A DNA stretch of 20,540 bases from Clostridium sp. AM49-4BH (GTDB taxonomy: Bacteria; Bacillota; Clostridia; Lachnospirales; Lachnospiraceae), in the NCBI RefSeq assembly GCF_003478335.1, contig NZ_QUFB01000051.1, positions 1 to 20,540 of the forward strand, given 5' to 3'. Shown piece by piece: positions 1 to 7,746 of the stretch (position 1 is its first letter; each line of letters begins with the position of its first letter). The translations under genes and the position numbers were made by a program. The notes beneath the pieces were generated by a model that ran no database searches, had not been told where the DNA came from, and saw nothing but the letters and a program-made list of their open reading frames with translations.

Positions 1-13
1 TTTCCTATAAAGC

Positions 14-48
14 AAAAAACGCTCCGCGAGGATGCGCATCTCGCGGAG
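14..48 (-). terminator. Rho-independent terminator of the HAD-GNAT gene
   Basis: A perfect 9-bp stem (CTCCGCGAG at 22-30, CTCGCGGAG at 40-48) closes a 9-nt loop that itself contains the palindrome ATGCGCAT. Read on the minus strand, the stem is followed after two bases by six T (plus-strand A14-19). It lies about 94 nt beyond the stop codon of the minus-strand gene, so it should end that transcript. The GC-rich stem and T-run are seen directly; termination is inferred. Confidence 0.75.
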
Positions 49-83
49 AAGAAGTTAGCTGCAAACAGCACCGCTCGAGCGCG

Positions 84-105
84 AAAGAGTCGCAAGCGAC
101 TCTTT
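84..105. repeat. Perfect inverted repeat (hairpin) downstream of the HAD-GNAT gene
   Basis: AAAGAGTCG (84-92) and CGACTCTTT (97-105) form a 9-bp stem around the tetraloop CAAG. It lies between the minus-strand stop codon and the terminator at 14-48. Neither strand has a clean T-run after it, although the plus strand continues T-rich. It could be a secondary terminator or a 3'-end stabilising hairpin. Confidence 0.5.
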
Positions 106-141
106 GTTCTGTTGTGTGACGTCGCATCACGAAGAATGGCT

Positions 142-1359
142 TTAGCGATTCTTGCCCTTTTGAGATGATTCCTCCGTGAGATGGATGCGGTAAAGAATGG
201 CATCGCGATTTTTGTATATAAGATCTTTTTCCGGTTTCATGCCAAGATTTTTTGCAGTATGCAGTGATCGTACATTTTCTTTATCAATGACTGCAACAAT
301 ATTGTCAATATCCAGAGCTTGATAGGCATACTGAAATACTGCACGGCAACATTCCAGCGCATAGCCGTAGCCCCAATGATTACTATCTAACAAATAGGAC
401 AACATGATCTCATCCTGTCCGTCAACAACATGGTTCTCAATTCCGCAACGTCCAATGAGCCCACCGGAAGTTTTACTGAATACGCCCCATAATCCGTAGC
501 CGTAGAAATTATATACATTACGGATATAGGCAGCCTGTTTTGCCATCTCCATTTCTTTATAATCGTCGATGTCATCAATGAATTTGGCAACCTCGGGATC
601 CTTATAAATCGGATATAAATCCGGAATATCCGCAACGGTCAGTTCGCGAATGATCAGACGCCTTGTATTTGCAATGGTTACCGGTATTTTTTGTTTGCGC
701 TGCCAAACATGCAGGAAAAACGAAGGAGTAAGTCCTTCGAAACTTTCCAACAAAACATCGGCACGTGATAGATCCTGTTTGCCGGAATGTGGATTGTCGT
801 ATCCGACGCAGGCAATTCCGGCGGCGATCGCCGCTTCGACGCCATAAGAAGAGTCTTCAACGACAATGGCTTCCTCTGCGGATACGCCAAGCTTTTTAAG
901 TGCTAGTTGAAATGTGTCGGGAGCAGGCTTTGGATGGGCAACATTTGAACTGGAAACGAGCTGATCAAAATATTTGCGGATGCCTAATGAACTGACAACA
1001 GCGTTGATCTCAGCAGGATTAGAGGAGGAGGCAATCGCTAACTTCCAGCCACTGGCAGCAAGCTTCGGGATCAGCTCGCAGATGCCGGGCAGAGAAGGAT
1101 ACCCCTCTTCTTTGTGGATTTCGCGTTTGGCTTGATTTAATTCCGCCAAAAGCTCTTCCGGAGATAAAGAAAGAGAAAAGTCTGAGATAACTTTTTGTGC
1201 CATATTTGCAGTGGAACTGCCAATAAACTGTTCGTGATAGGACATGTCGGCATCTGCACCATATTTGTGCAGTACTTTCAGTGCTGCTCTGCCATGCTGT
1301 GGCTCGCTGTCGATAATGACACCGTCCATATCAAAAATAATCGCTTTTAATGTTCGCAT
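142..1359 (-). CDS. HAD-family hydrolase fused to a GNAT N-acetyltransferase
   Basis: This 405-residue protein joins two enzymes. Residues 1-220 are a HAD phosphatase of the beta-phosphoglucomutase subfamily: motif I DMDGV with nucleophile D10 and acid/base D12, motif II S111, motif III K144 in HPKPAPD, and motif IV E168-D169. Residues 231-395 are a GNAT acetyltransferase of the RimJ/RimL type, with RLIIREL at the start, an acetyl-CoA-loop-like WGYGYA at 329-334 and ENVRSLHTAKNLGM at 361-374. All HAD catalytic residues are present, so both halves are probably active. The ATG at 1359 is chosen because GGGGAGGTG lies nine bases upstream; a GTG at 1371 overlaps that site and would add four residues. 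HAD members of this group usually act on sugar phosphates; GNAT members acetylate amines. The actual substrates cannot be read from the sequence. Confidence 0.9.
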   Translation of the reverse strand: MRTLKAIIFDMDGVIIDSEPQHGRAALKVLHKYGADADMSYHEQFIGSSTANMAQKVISDFSLSLSPEELLAELNQAKREIHKEEGYPSLPGICELIPKLAASGWKLAIASSSNPAEINAVVSSLGIRKYFDQLVSSSNVAHPKPAPDTFQLALKKLGVSAEEAIVVEDSSYGVEAAIAAGIACVGYDNPHSGKQDLSRADVLLESFEGLTPSFFLHVWQRKQKIPVTIANTRRLIIRELTVADIPDLYPIYKDPEVAKFIDDIDDYKEMEMAKQAAYIRNVYNFYGYGLWGVFSKTSGGLIGRCGIENHVVDGQDEIMLSYLLDSNHWGYGYALECCRAVFQYAYQALDIDNIVAVIDKENVRSLHTAKNLGMKPEKDLIYKNRDAILYRIHLTEESSQKGKNR

Positions 1360-1399
1360 TGTATAGAACACCTCCCCGTAAATTCGCTATTGAACCTTT

Positions 1400-1428
1400 A
1401 TTATAGCAGAAAAATCATTGTGCCACAA
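1400..1428 (-). promoter_or_regulatory. Sigma-A promoter of the HAD-GNAT gene
   Basis: On the minus strand, TTGTGG (plus positions 1423-1428) is followed after 17 bp by a consensus TATAAT (1400-1405). The start codon is about 40 nt beyond the -10 box. The -35 box shares one base with the -35 box of the divergent promoter. Confidence 0.75.
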
Positions 1429-1446
1429 TCTTAGTCATGGTATAAT
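1418..1446 (+). promoter_or_regulatory. Extended -10 sigma-A promoter of the DUF1015-glgB-corA operon
   Basis: TTGTGC (1418-1423), 17-bp spacer, TATAAT (1441-1446) preceded by TG one base upstream (extended -10). The first gene starts at 1502, leaving a leader of about 50 nt. The two opposed -35 boxes make the palindrome TTGTGCCACAA (1418-1428), and the two -10 boxes lie at equal distance from its centre. Confidence 0.8.
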
Positions 1447-1501
1447 TATAAAGGTGATTTATATATGTACCCCCGAGGAAATAGAGAAAGGACGAGAGAA
1501 G

Positions 1502-2737
1502 ATGGCAGTGATCAGACCGTTTTGTGCAGTGCGCCCGGCAGTAGAATATGCCAATAAAGTAGCCGCATTGCCATATGATGTATATAATCGTGCAGAAGCG
1601 AAGAAGGAAGTGGAGAGAGAACCGTTATCCTTTTTGGCGATAGACCGCGCAGAGACACAATTTGAGGATAGTGTATCCGTATATGCACCTGAGGTGTATG
1701 CCAAGGCAAAGGAACTGTTCGAGGAACGTATCTCTCAGGGGATTTTTATAGAGGATAAGCAAAGTGCTTACTATATTTATCAGTTGGAGATGAATGGACG
1801 CACTCAGACGGGTATCGCAGCGTGTGCCAGTGTAGACGATTATCTGGATGGCACGATCAAGAAGCATGAAAATACAAGAGAAGAGAAGGAACAGGATCGT
1901 ATTCGGCATGTAGACACTTTGTCTGCACAGACCGGACCGATCTTTTTGGCATATCGTTCCCAGGCAACGATCAACCAATTGGTGTCTAAGATCATGGAAA
2001 CGCAGGAACCGTTGTACGATTTTACGGCATCGGATGGTATTGCACACCGTATGTGGAAAGTGACAGAAGAAGCGGTTACCACATTACAGGAGGCTTTTGC
2101 CGGAATACAGGAGATTTATATTGCAGATGGGCATCATCGTGCAGCATCCGCAGTCAAAGTCGGCTTGAAACGCCGTAAAGAACATCCAGATTATGATGGA
2201 ACAGAAGAGTTTAATTATTTCCTTTCCGTACTATTTCCGGACGATCAGTTAATGATCATGGATTATAACCGCTGTGTGAAAGATTTGCATGGACTTACGA
2301 AAGAAGCATTTTTGAAGGCTGTGGAAGAGTGCTTTGATGTTACTGTCTTGGATGGTGCGAAGCATCCGCAGGCAAAGGGACAGATCACCATGTATTTGGA
2401 AAATCGCTGGTATTTGCTGCAGGCAAAGCAGGAACTGCTTGCTATCACGGATCCGGTTGCCGCATTGGATGTGTCATTGCTACAGGAATATCTGTTAAAA
2501 CCGGTGCTTGGTATCGAGGATCCAAGGACAGATGAGCGTATTGATTTCATTGGAGGAATCCGAGGCTTGGAGGAATTGGAACGTCGTGTGCAGACGGACA
2601 TGACGGTCGCATTTGCAATGTATCCGACTTCGATCGGAGAGCTGTTTGCTGTGGCTGACGCGGGGCTGCTTATGCCGCCGAAGTCGACTTGGTTCGAGCC
2701 AAAGCTTCGCAGCGGATTGTTGATGCACCGCATTTGA
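1502..2737 (+). CDS. DUF1015 family protein
   Basis: A 411-residue cytosolic protein of the DUF1015 family. The family start MAVIRPF is present, as are the conserved KHENT (K121-H122-E123) and ADGHHR (208-213), which look like an active site or ligand site. The length is normal for the family. The start at ATG 1502 follows AAAGGA about ten bases upstream; a TTG further upstream at 1418 lies inside the promoter -35 box and is rejected. The biochemical role is not established to my knowledge. From memory, members often sit near serine biosynthesis genes (serA/serC) in related bacteria, but no such gene is here. It is the first gene of an apparent operon leading into glgB, 52 nt before the next start, with no terminator between. 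Confidence 0.85.
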   Translation: MAVIRPFCAVRPAVEYANKVAALPYDVYNRAEAKKEVEREPLSFLAIDRAETQFEDSVSVYAPEVYAKAKELFEERISQGIFIEDKQSAYYIYQLEMNGRTQTGIAACASVDDYLDGTIKKHENTREEKEQDRIRHVDTLSAQTGPIFLAYRSQATINQLVSKIMETQEPLYDFTASDGIAHRMWKVTEEAVTTLQEAFAGIQEIYIADGHHRAASAVKVGLKRRKEHPDYDGTEEFNYFLSVLFPDDQLMIMDYNRCVKDLHGLTKEAFLKAVEECFDVTVLDGAKHPQAKGQITMYLENRWYLLQAKQELLAITDPVAALDVSLLQEYLLKPVLGIEDPRTDERIDFIGGIRGLEELERRVQTDMTVAFAMYPTSIGELFAVADAGLLMPPKSTWFEPKLRSGLLMHRI

Positions 2738-2789
2738 TCCGGCCTAAAATCAATGTTTGCGGCTCGAACAGAGCCATGGAGATTTGCAT

Positions 2790-3434
2790 ATGAAAGAATT
2801 TTTTTCTATTGAAGGACCGTTTATGCAGTTTTTTGGAAAACTGTGGGATATTATATTATTAAGTGTTGTATTTTGTGTGTGCAGTATTCCGATCATTACG
2901 TTTGGGATGAATTGTATTGCACTGTATTATACGGTTGTAAAGGTGGTTCTGCCCGGGGAGAGACATGCTGTGCGGACGTTTTTAAAAATGGTTCCCCGCA
3001 ATGCAAGACAGGGACTGCCGCTTGGAATATTGTTTGAAATAATTATCGCTGTTTTGACGTATTCGCTTATAGTGATCCTGCATAACGACATGGGAGCACT
3101 CGGTGTGTTTTTTGGTGTTGTGTTTGTTATGTTGTTTATGATCGTGTTAGTAGTTATGGCGTATGCATTTCCAATGTCTGCACGTTTTGAAAATACGATC
3201 GGAGAAATTGTTGCTAACAGTGCTTTTATGGCATTGGAACACTGGAAAGAGACAACATCTTTGCTGATCCTGCAGGCGGCATTTCTTGTGGGAATGATAT
3301 TGATCGTGTATATTCCACCGATCATACTGATCTTGCCGGGAGCAATTATGTGGATGCAGGCAAAATTGTTGGAGCCGGTGTTTGACAGCTACTTAAAAGA
3401 GGGGGGAGCAAATCATGAAACAGAGACTATATGA
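2790..3434 (+). CDS. DUF624 (YesL-like) integral membrane protein
   Basis: A 214-residue hydrophobic protein with about four membrane segments (roughly 20-49, 76-97, 103-127, 160-188). The N-terminal pattern, with a short amphipathic lead, LWDIILLSVVF and then an IPIITFG turn, is typical of DUF624/YesL. In Bacillus, YesL sits among carbohydrate-utilisation genes, but its function is unknown. The ATG at 2790 is chosen for GGAG eight bases upstream; an earlier ATG-like start at 2757 would add 11 non-family residues. A 5-bp hairpin (GGCTC/GAGCC, 2761-2775) lies just before the ribosome binding site. The end overlaps the first 20 bases of glgB in another frame, which suggests translational coupling with the branching enzyme. 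Confidence 0.85.
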   Translation: MKEFFSIEGPFMQFFGKLWDIILLSVVFCVCSIPIITFGMNCIALYYTVVKVVLPGERHAVRTFLKMVPRNARQGLPLGILFEIIIAVLTYSLIVILHNDMGALGVFFGVVFVMLFMIVLVVMAYAFPMSARFENTIGEIVANSAFMALEHWKETTSLLILQAAFLVGMILIVYIPPIILILPGAIMWMQAKLLEPVFDSYLKEGGANHETETI

Positions 3435-5760
3435 TCTGATGGACTGGGAAGCCATTGAAGCGATCGTTTATTCGGAAGAGGATCATCCTCAGCGTGTACT
3501 CGGACCGCAGAAGGTAAAGGGCGGTATTTTAGTACAGGTATTTGTGCCGGGAGCAGTTAAGGCAAAGCTTCGTCTTAAAAGTACAGGTAGAAATTATACA
3601 ATGGATCAGTCAGACGATGCAGGCATGTTTGCAGTTCTTTTGCCGGGAAAGACAATCACAGAATATACGATCATTGCTTCCTATGAAGATGGTTCTAAAG
3701 TGGAGTTAGAGGATCCGTATCTATATCAGGATTTATTCGGGGCGAATCACATTGAGCGTTTTGAAAAAGGGATTCACCGGGAAATATATCGTTATATGGG
3801 TGCGCATCCGGCTGCAGTACGCGGCTGTATGGATGACACAGACATTCTTTGGGATGTAACGGAAGATGCCGTGAAAGACGATGCAGAACTGTTATATGGA
3901 ACACACTTTGCGGTGTGGGCACCGAATGCAATGCGTGTCAGTGTTGTTGGGGATTTTAACGGCTGGGATGGCAGAAGACATCCTATGATGCGTCAGGGAG
4001 ATTCCGGTGTATTTTCGCTTTTTATTCCGGGGATCGGACCGGGTGAATTATATAAATATGAGATTAAATCAGCACCGCAGAAAGTGACGATGAAGACAGA
4101 TCCATATGGGTTTGCCTGTGAAAAGAGGCCGGCTAATGCCAGCATTGTGACGAATCTGCAGGAGTACCGCTGGAACGATGATAAATGGCTTGCAAAGCGT
4201 TCTAAAAGGGATTACACCAAGGAGCCTATGAATATCTATGAAGTTCATTTGGGATCTTGGAAAAGGCAGCAGGGAACAGAAGATGGATTTGTCAATTACC
4301 GGGAGCTGGCACGACAGCTTGTGCAGTATGTTCAGGAAATGGGATATACACATGTGGAGTTACTGCCGGTCATGGAGCATCCATTAGACGAGTCTTGGGG
4401 TTATCAGGTGACTTCGTATTATGCACCGACTTCCAGACATGGTTCGCCGCAGGATTTTATGTATTTTATGGATACGATGCATCAGGCCGGGATCGGTGTT
4501 ATTTTGGACTGGGTACCGGCACATTTTCCAAAAGACGAGAATGGATTGGCGAGGTTTGATGGAACTTGTCTGTATGAGCATGCGGATCCGAGACAGGGAG
4601 AGCATCCACATTGGGGGACATTGATCTACAATTATGGAAGACCGGAAGTTGCTAATTTCCTGACGGCCAATGCATTGTTTTGGATCGAGCAGTATCATGC
4701 AGATGGAATCCGTATGGACGCTGTAGCATCAATGTTGTACCTGGACTATGGTAAACAGGACGGGGAATGGGTTGCTAATATGTACGGCGGCAATGAGAAT
4801 CTTGAGGCAATAGCCTTTTTGAGGGATTTAAGCGATGTGATGCATGAGAGAAACAAAGGTGCATTACTGATCGCAGAGGAATCGACGGCATGGCCGAAAG
4901 TGACAGAGCCTTCGACAGTTGACGGTTTAGGTTTTGATCTGAAATGGAATATGGGCTGGATGAATGATTTTACAACGTATATGCAGACGGACCCGCTGTT
5001 TCGCAAGGGCCGACACGGCATGCTTACGTTTAGTATGATCTATGCATACAGCGAAAAGTTTGTGCTTGTATTCTCACACGATGAAGTGGTGCATCTGAAA
5101 GGCTCTATGTTTGCAAAAATGCCTGGTGAGCCGGAAGAAAAATATGCGAATCTTCGCGTGGCGTACGGTTTTATGATGGCACATCCCGGCAAGAAGCTGC
5201 TCTTTATGGGGCAAGAGTTTGCACAGGAGACCGAATGGAATGAGAAGCAGGAATTGCCTTGGGAGCAGGCAGAGGAGCCGGATCACAGGGCATTGCAGCA
5301 ATATGTAAAGGCATTGAATACATTTTATCAAGAGCATCCGGCTTGGTACGAGACGGATTTTGATGCAGAGGGTTTTGAATGGCTTAGCAGTATGGATGCC
5401 GATCACAGTATTATTACCTTTATGCGGTATGATGCGAAGAAAGAGGAGCGGCTTCTGGTGGTGTGTAATTTCACTCCGGTTACGTATGAGAATTTTAAGA
5501 TTGGAGTGCCTGTTGCCGGAAAATATAAGGAAATCTTTAATAGCGATCAAATTTCCTTTGGTGGAACAGGCTGCATTAACGCAAGGCAAAAGAGTGCGAA
5601 GAAGATACCTTGGGATGGCAGGGAGTATTCGTTGACGATTTCCGTGCCGCCGTTAGGAATGAGCGTATATCGCTGTGTGCCGACTGACACGATGACAGCG
5701 GCCGTTCCGTCGAAACGTGGAAGCGCTAGAACAGGAAAAACAGTAAAAAAGAGGAAATAA
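3415..5760 (+). CDS. glgB: 1,4-alpha-glucan branching enzyme (GH13_9)
   Basis: GlgB makes the alpha-1,6 branches of glycogen by transferring cut alpha-1,4 glucan chains. The 781-residue protein has an N-terminal N1-like beta domain (about 1-115), a CBM48 module (about 160-260, HFAVWAPNA and VVGDFNGWD) and a GH13 barrel. The four GH13 regions are present: DWVPAHF, DGIRMDAV with nucleophile D435, IAEEST with acid/base E488, and FSHDEVVH with D556. The 53 and 121-residue spacings between these match my recollection of the E. coli enzyme. It is longer than many GlgB proteins and ends in a basic tail (last ~20 residues rich in K and R) of unknown use. A strong GAGGGGGGAG site lies inside the end of the preceding gene. 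No other glycogen gene is in the window. Confidence 0.97.
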   Translation: MKQRLYDLMDWEAIEAIVYSEEDHPQRVLGPQKVKGGILVQVFVPGAVKAKLRLKSTGRNYTMDQSDDAGMFAVLLPGKTITEYTIIASYEDGSKVELEDPYLYQDLFGANHIERFEKGIHREIYRYMGAHPAAVRGCMDDTDILWDVTEDAVKDDAELLYGTHFAVWAPNAMRVSVVGDFNGWDGRRHPMMRQGDSGVFSLFIPGIGPGELYKYEIKSAPQKVTMKTDPYGFACEKRPANASIVTNLQEYRWNDDKWLAKRSKRDYTKEPMNIYEVHLGSWKRQQGTEDGFVNYRELARQLVQYVQEMGYTHVELLPVMEHPLDESWGYQVTSYYAPTSRHGSPQDFMYFMDTMHQAGIGVILDWVPAHFPKDENGLARFDGTCLYEHADPRQGEHPHWGTLIYNYGRPEVANFLTANALFWIEQYHADGIRMDAVASMLYLDYGKQDGEWVANMYGGNENLEAIAFLRDLSDVMHERNKGALLIAEESTAWPKVTEPSTVDGLGFDLKWNMGWMNDFTTYMQTDPLFRKGRHGMLTFSMIYAYSEKFVLVFSHDEVVHLKGSMFAKMPGEPEEKYANLRVAYGFMMAHPGKKLLFMGQEFAQETEWNEKQELPWEQAEEPDHRALQQYVKALNTFYQEHPAWYETDFDAEGFEWLSSMDADHSIITFMRYDAKKEERLLVVCNFTPVTYENFKIGVPVAGKYKEIFNSDQISFGGTGCINARQKSAKKIPWDGREYSLTISVPPLGMSVYRCVPTDTMTAAVPSKRGSARTGKTVKKRK

Positions 5761-6675
5761 ATGATGTTGTATGATAAAATGGGAATAGGCATGATGGAAC
5801 TGCAAAATGCAATGCTTGCAGTGCAGGATAATACAACCGTCAAGGAGCTGACCAAGGTAATGGGGGATGACTCTGTTTCCAATGAAAAAAAGACCAGCTT
5901 TTTATTACAGTATTTATTAGATCAGCGAGAGCCGCTGCTTCGCTTCGGTCAGACGTTGCTGATCGCTTTGATCGTGTTTGTGATCGGCCGTAAAATGGTG
6001 AAGCTGTTACTTCGTTTTACGGATCGCTGGATGGAGCGGCGCAATGTAGAGGTTAGTGTCCGCAAGTTTGTGATGTCATTAGCCGGCGTTATCTATAATG
6101 TGCTATTGATCTTTGTGGTTGCAGGTATTCTTGGTGTAGGAACCAGTTCTATTGTGGCTATGGTCGGATCGGCAGGATTGGCGATCGGCCTTGCTCTGCA
6201 GGGCAGTTTGGCCAATTTGGCGGGTGGGGTTTTGATCTTACTTCTCAAGCCGTTTCAGGTAGGAGATTATATTATTACGCCACAATCGGAGGGAACCGTA
6301 CAGAGTATTGATATTTTTTACACGCGATTGACGACAACGGATAATCGGGTGATCGTGATACCGAATGGAACGATTTCTAATTCGGATATTACCAATACAA
6401 CGAAGCAGGATAGGCGTTTGCTTGTTTTGGAGTTCTCTGTCAGTTATGATGCAGATGTTGCATTGATCCGAGACATTTTACTCAAAGAGATGAAACACAG
6501 GAGTGACATTTTGGTGAAAGAGCCAATGAGAGTTGTTGTGACCAGATTAAGCCCTGTGAAACTGCGTATGAATGCGAAATGCTGGGTGGAAACATCAAAA
6601 TACTGGGATGTTTATTATGATATGTTGGAGAGGATCAAAACATTGTTACAGGAACAAAATATCTCCATAGGATAA
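5761..6675 (+). CDS. MscS-family small-conductance mechanosensitive channel
   Basis: A 304-residue membrane channel that should open under membrane tension and release solutes during hypo-osmotic shock. After a soluble N-terminal stretch of about 60 residues come TM1 (62-84), TM2 (103-125) and the pore helix TM3 (about 128-162), which is rich in G and A (VAMVGSAGLAIGLALQG). Then comes the family hallmark LANLAGGVLILLLKPFQVGD and the beta domain with IPNGTISNSDITN. The size matches single-module MscS rather than the large MscK/MscM forms. It begins directly after the glgB stop codon, with its ribosome binding site AGAGG inside the last glgB codons; ATG at 5761 or 5764 are both possible. It belongs to the glgB operon. 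Confidence 0.93.
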   Translation: MMLYDKMGIGMMELQNAMLAVQDNTTVKELTKVMGDDSVSNEKKTSFLLQYLLDQREPLLRFGQTLLIALIVFVIGRKMVKLLLRFTDRWMERRNVEVSVRKFVMSLAGVIYNVLLIFVVAGILGVGTSSIVAMVGSAGLAIGLALQGSLANLAGGVLILLLKPFQVGDYIITPQSEGTVQSIDIFYTRLTTTDNRVIVIPNGTISNSDITNTTKQDRRLLVLEFSVSYDADVALIRDILLKEMKHRSDILVKEPMRVVVTRLSPVKLRMNAKCWVETSKYWDVYYDMLERIKTLLQEQNISIG

Positions 6676-6704
6676 GAAATTAGCAGAAATAAGAGGTGAC
6701 GATA

Positions 6705-7646
6705 ATGATCAAGTTTTATCGAACAGATGACCGTAAAATTCACGAGGAGGGTGGAATTGTTCCGGGAGGCTGGATTGATATGGTCAATCCAACAGTAGCA
6801 GAGGGTGAGTTGATTGCCAAAAGACTGCAAATTGATATTCAAGATCTGTTGGCTGCTTTGGATGAGGAAGAAAGTTCTCGTGTGGAATTGGAGGATGGAT
6901 ATACGTTAATTCTGGTGGATATTCCAACAATTGAGATTCGTCATGATAAAGAAGCATATACGACAATCCCACTGGGTATTATCTTGACGCAGGATATTAT
7001 CATCACCATTTGTACAGAGGAAACTCCGGTGCTGCAAGCGTTTGTCAATGGTCGCGTGAAAGAATTCAGTACCAAGAAGAAAATGCGTTTTGTGTATCAG
7101 ATCCTGTTCCGTGTGGCTGCGTTATATCAGAATGACCTTCGCGTCATTGATAAGAAACGAACCGAGATTGAGGAACGCATTGATGATGATACCGAAGACG
7201 TAGATCTGATCGATCTGCATGCATTAGAATCAACATTGGTCTACTTTGCGACATCTTTGCGTGCAAATGGTGTTGTCTTAGATCGCTTGACACGTTATAA
7301 GCGATTGGAACAGTATCCGGATGACACGGATCTGTTAGATGATGTCATTGTCGAGAACCGGCAGGCGATCGAAATGACAACGATATATAGAGATATTATC
7401 AACGGAACGCGTGAGCTGATGTCTTCTGTGCTTGATAATCGTTTGAATAATGTCATGAAAATACTGACGATTGTAACACTGGTTATGGGTATTCCGACTC
7501 TGATCTCAGGAATTTACGGTATGAATGTTTCCAGTAAGTGGATGCCGTTAGCAGATACACCGCATGGTTTTTCCATTATATGTCTGCTCATCGTGTTTAT
7601 TTGTATGATTGCAATGTTCTTATTAAAGAAAAAGAAAATGTTTTAG
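6705..7646 (+). CDS. CorA-family divalent cation (Mg2+/Co2+) transporter
   Basis: A 313-residue CorA-family (2-TM-GxN) transporter, which forms a pentameric channel for Mg2+ or related ions. A large acidic cytoplasmic domain with long helices precedes two C-terminal membrane helices (about 250-271 and 289-308). The signature GMN is at 272-274 (YGMNV), followed by an extracellular loop MPLADTPHG, and the protein ends in the basic tail KKKKMF, as expected for the inner-side C terminus. ATG 6705 is chosen because AGAGGTG lies six bases upstream; a GTG at 6696 falls inside that site. It follows the MscS gene by 29 nt and is the last gene before the operon terminator. Ion preference cannot be told from sequence; Zn2+ or Ni2+ are alternatives. 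Confidence 0.93.
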   Translation: MIKFYRTDDRKIHEEGGIVPGGWIDMVNPTVAEGELIAKRLQIDIQDLLAALDEEESSRVELEDGYTLILVDIPTIEIRHDKEAYTTIPLGIILTQDIIITICTEETPVLQAFVNGRVKEFSTKKKMRFVYQILFRVAALYQNDLRVIDKKRTEIEERIDDDTEDVDLIDLHALESTLVYFATSLRANGVVLDRLTRYKRLEQYPDDTDLLDDVIVENRQAIEMTTIYRDIINGTRELMSSVLDNRLNNVMKILTIVTLVMGIPTLISGIYGMNVSSKWMPLADTPHGFSIICLLIVFICMIAMFLLKKKKMF

Positions 7647-7683
7647 CCGGTTAGGCTTACATGACAGTAATATATCAGGAAAT

Positions 7684-7717
7684 AAAAAAGCAAAGCCAGC
7701 GCTGGCTTTGCTTTTTT
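7684..7717. terminator. Bidirectional terminator between converging operons
   Basis: A perfect 34-nt palindrome: six A, an 11-base arm GCAAAGCCAGC (7690-7700), its exact complement GCTGGCTTTGC (7701-7711) and six T (7712-7717). Both strands give a GC-rich stem followed by a T-run, so it can end the plus-strand corA transcript and the minus-strand argH transcript, whose stop codons lie 38 and 30 nt away. Confidence 0.95.
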
Positions 7718-7746
7718 GTTCCTAGAAAATTGCCACCCTGTACAAT

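Noticed and set aside
5074..5589. 171-codon minus-strand open frame opposite glgB
   Set aside because: It lies entirely within the catalytic and C-terminal part of glgB, has no ribosome binding site or domain, and is best seen as a shadow frame.
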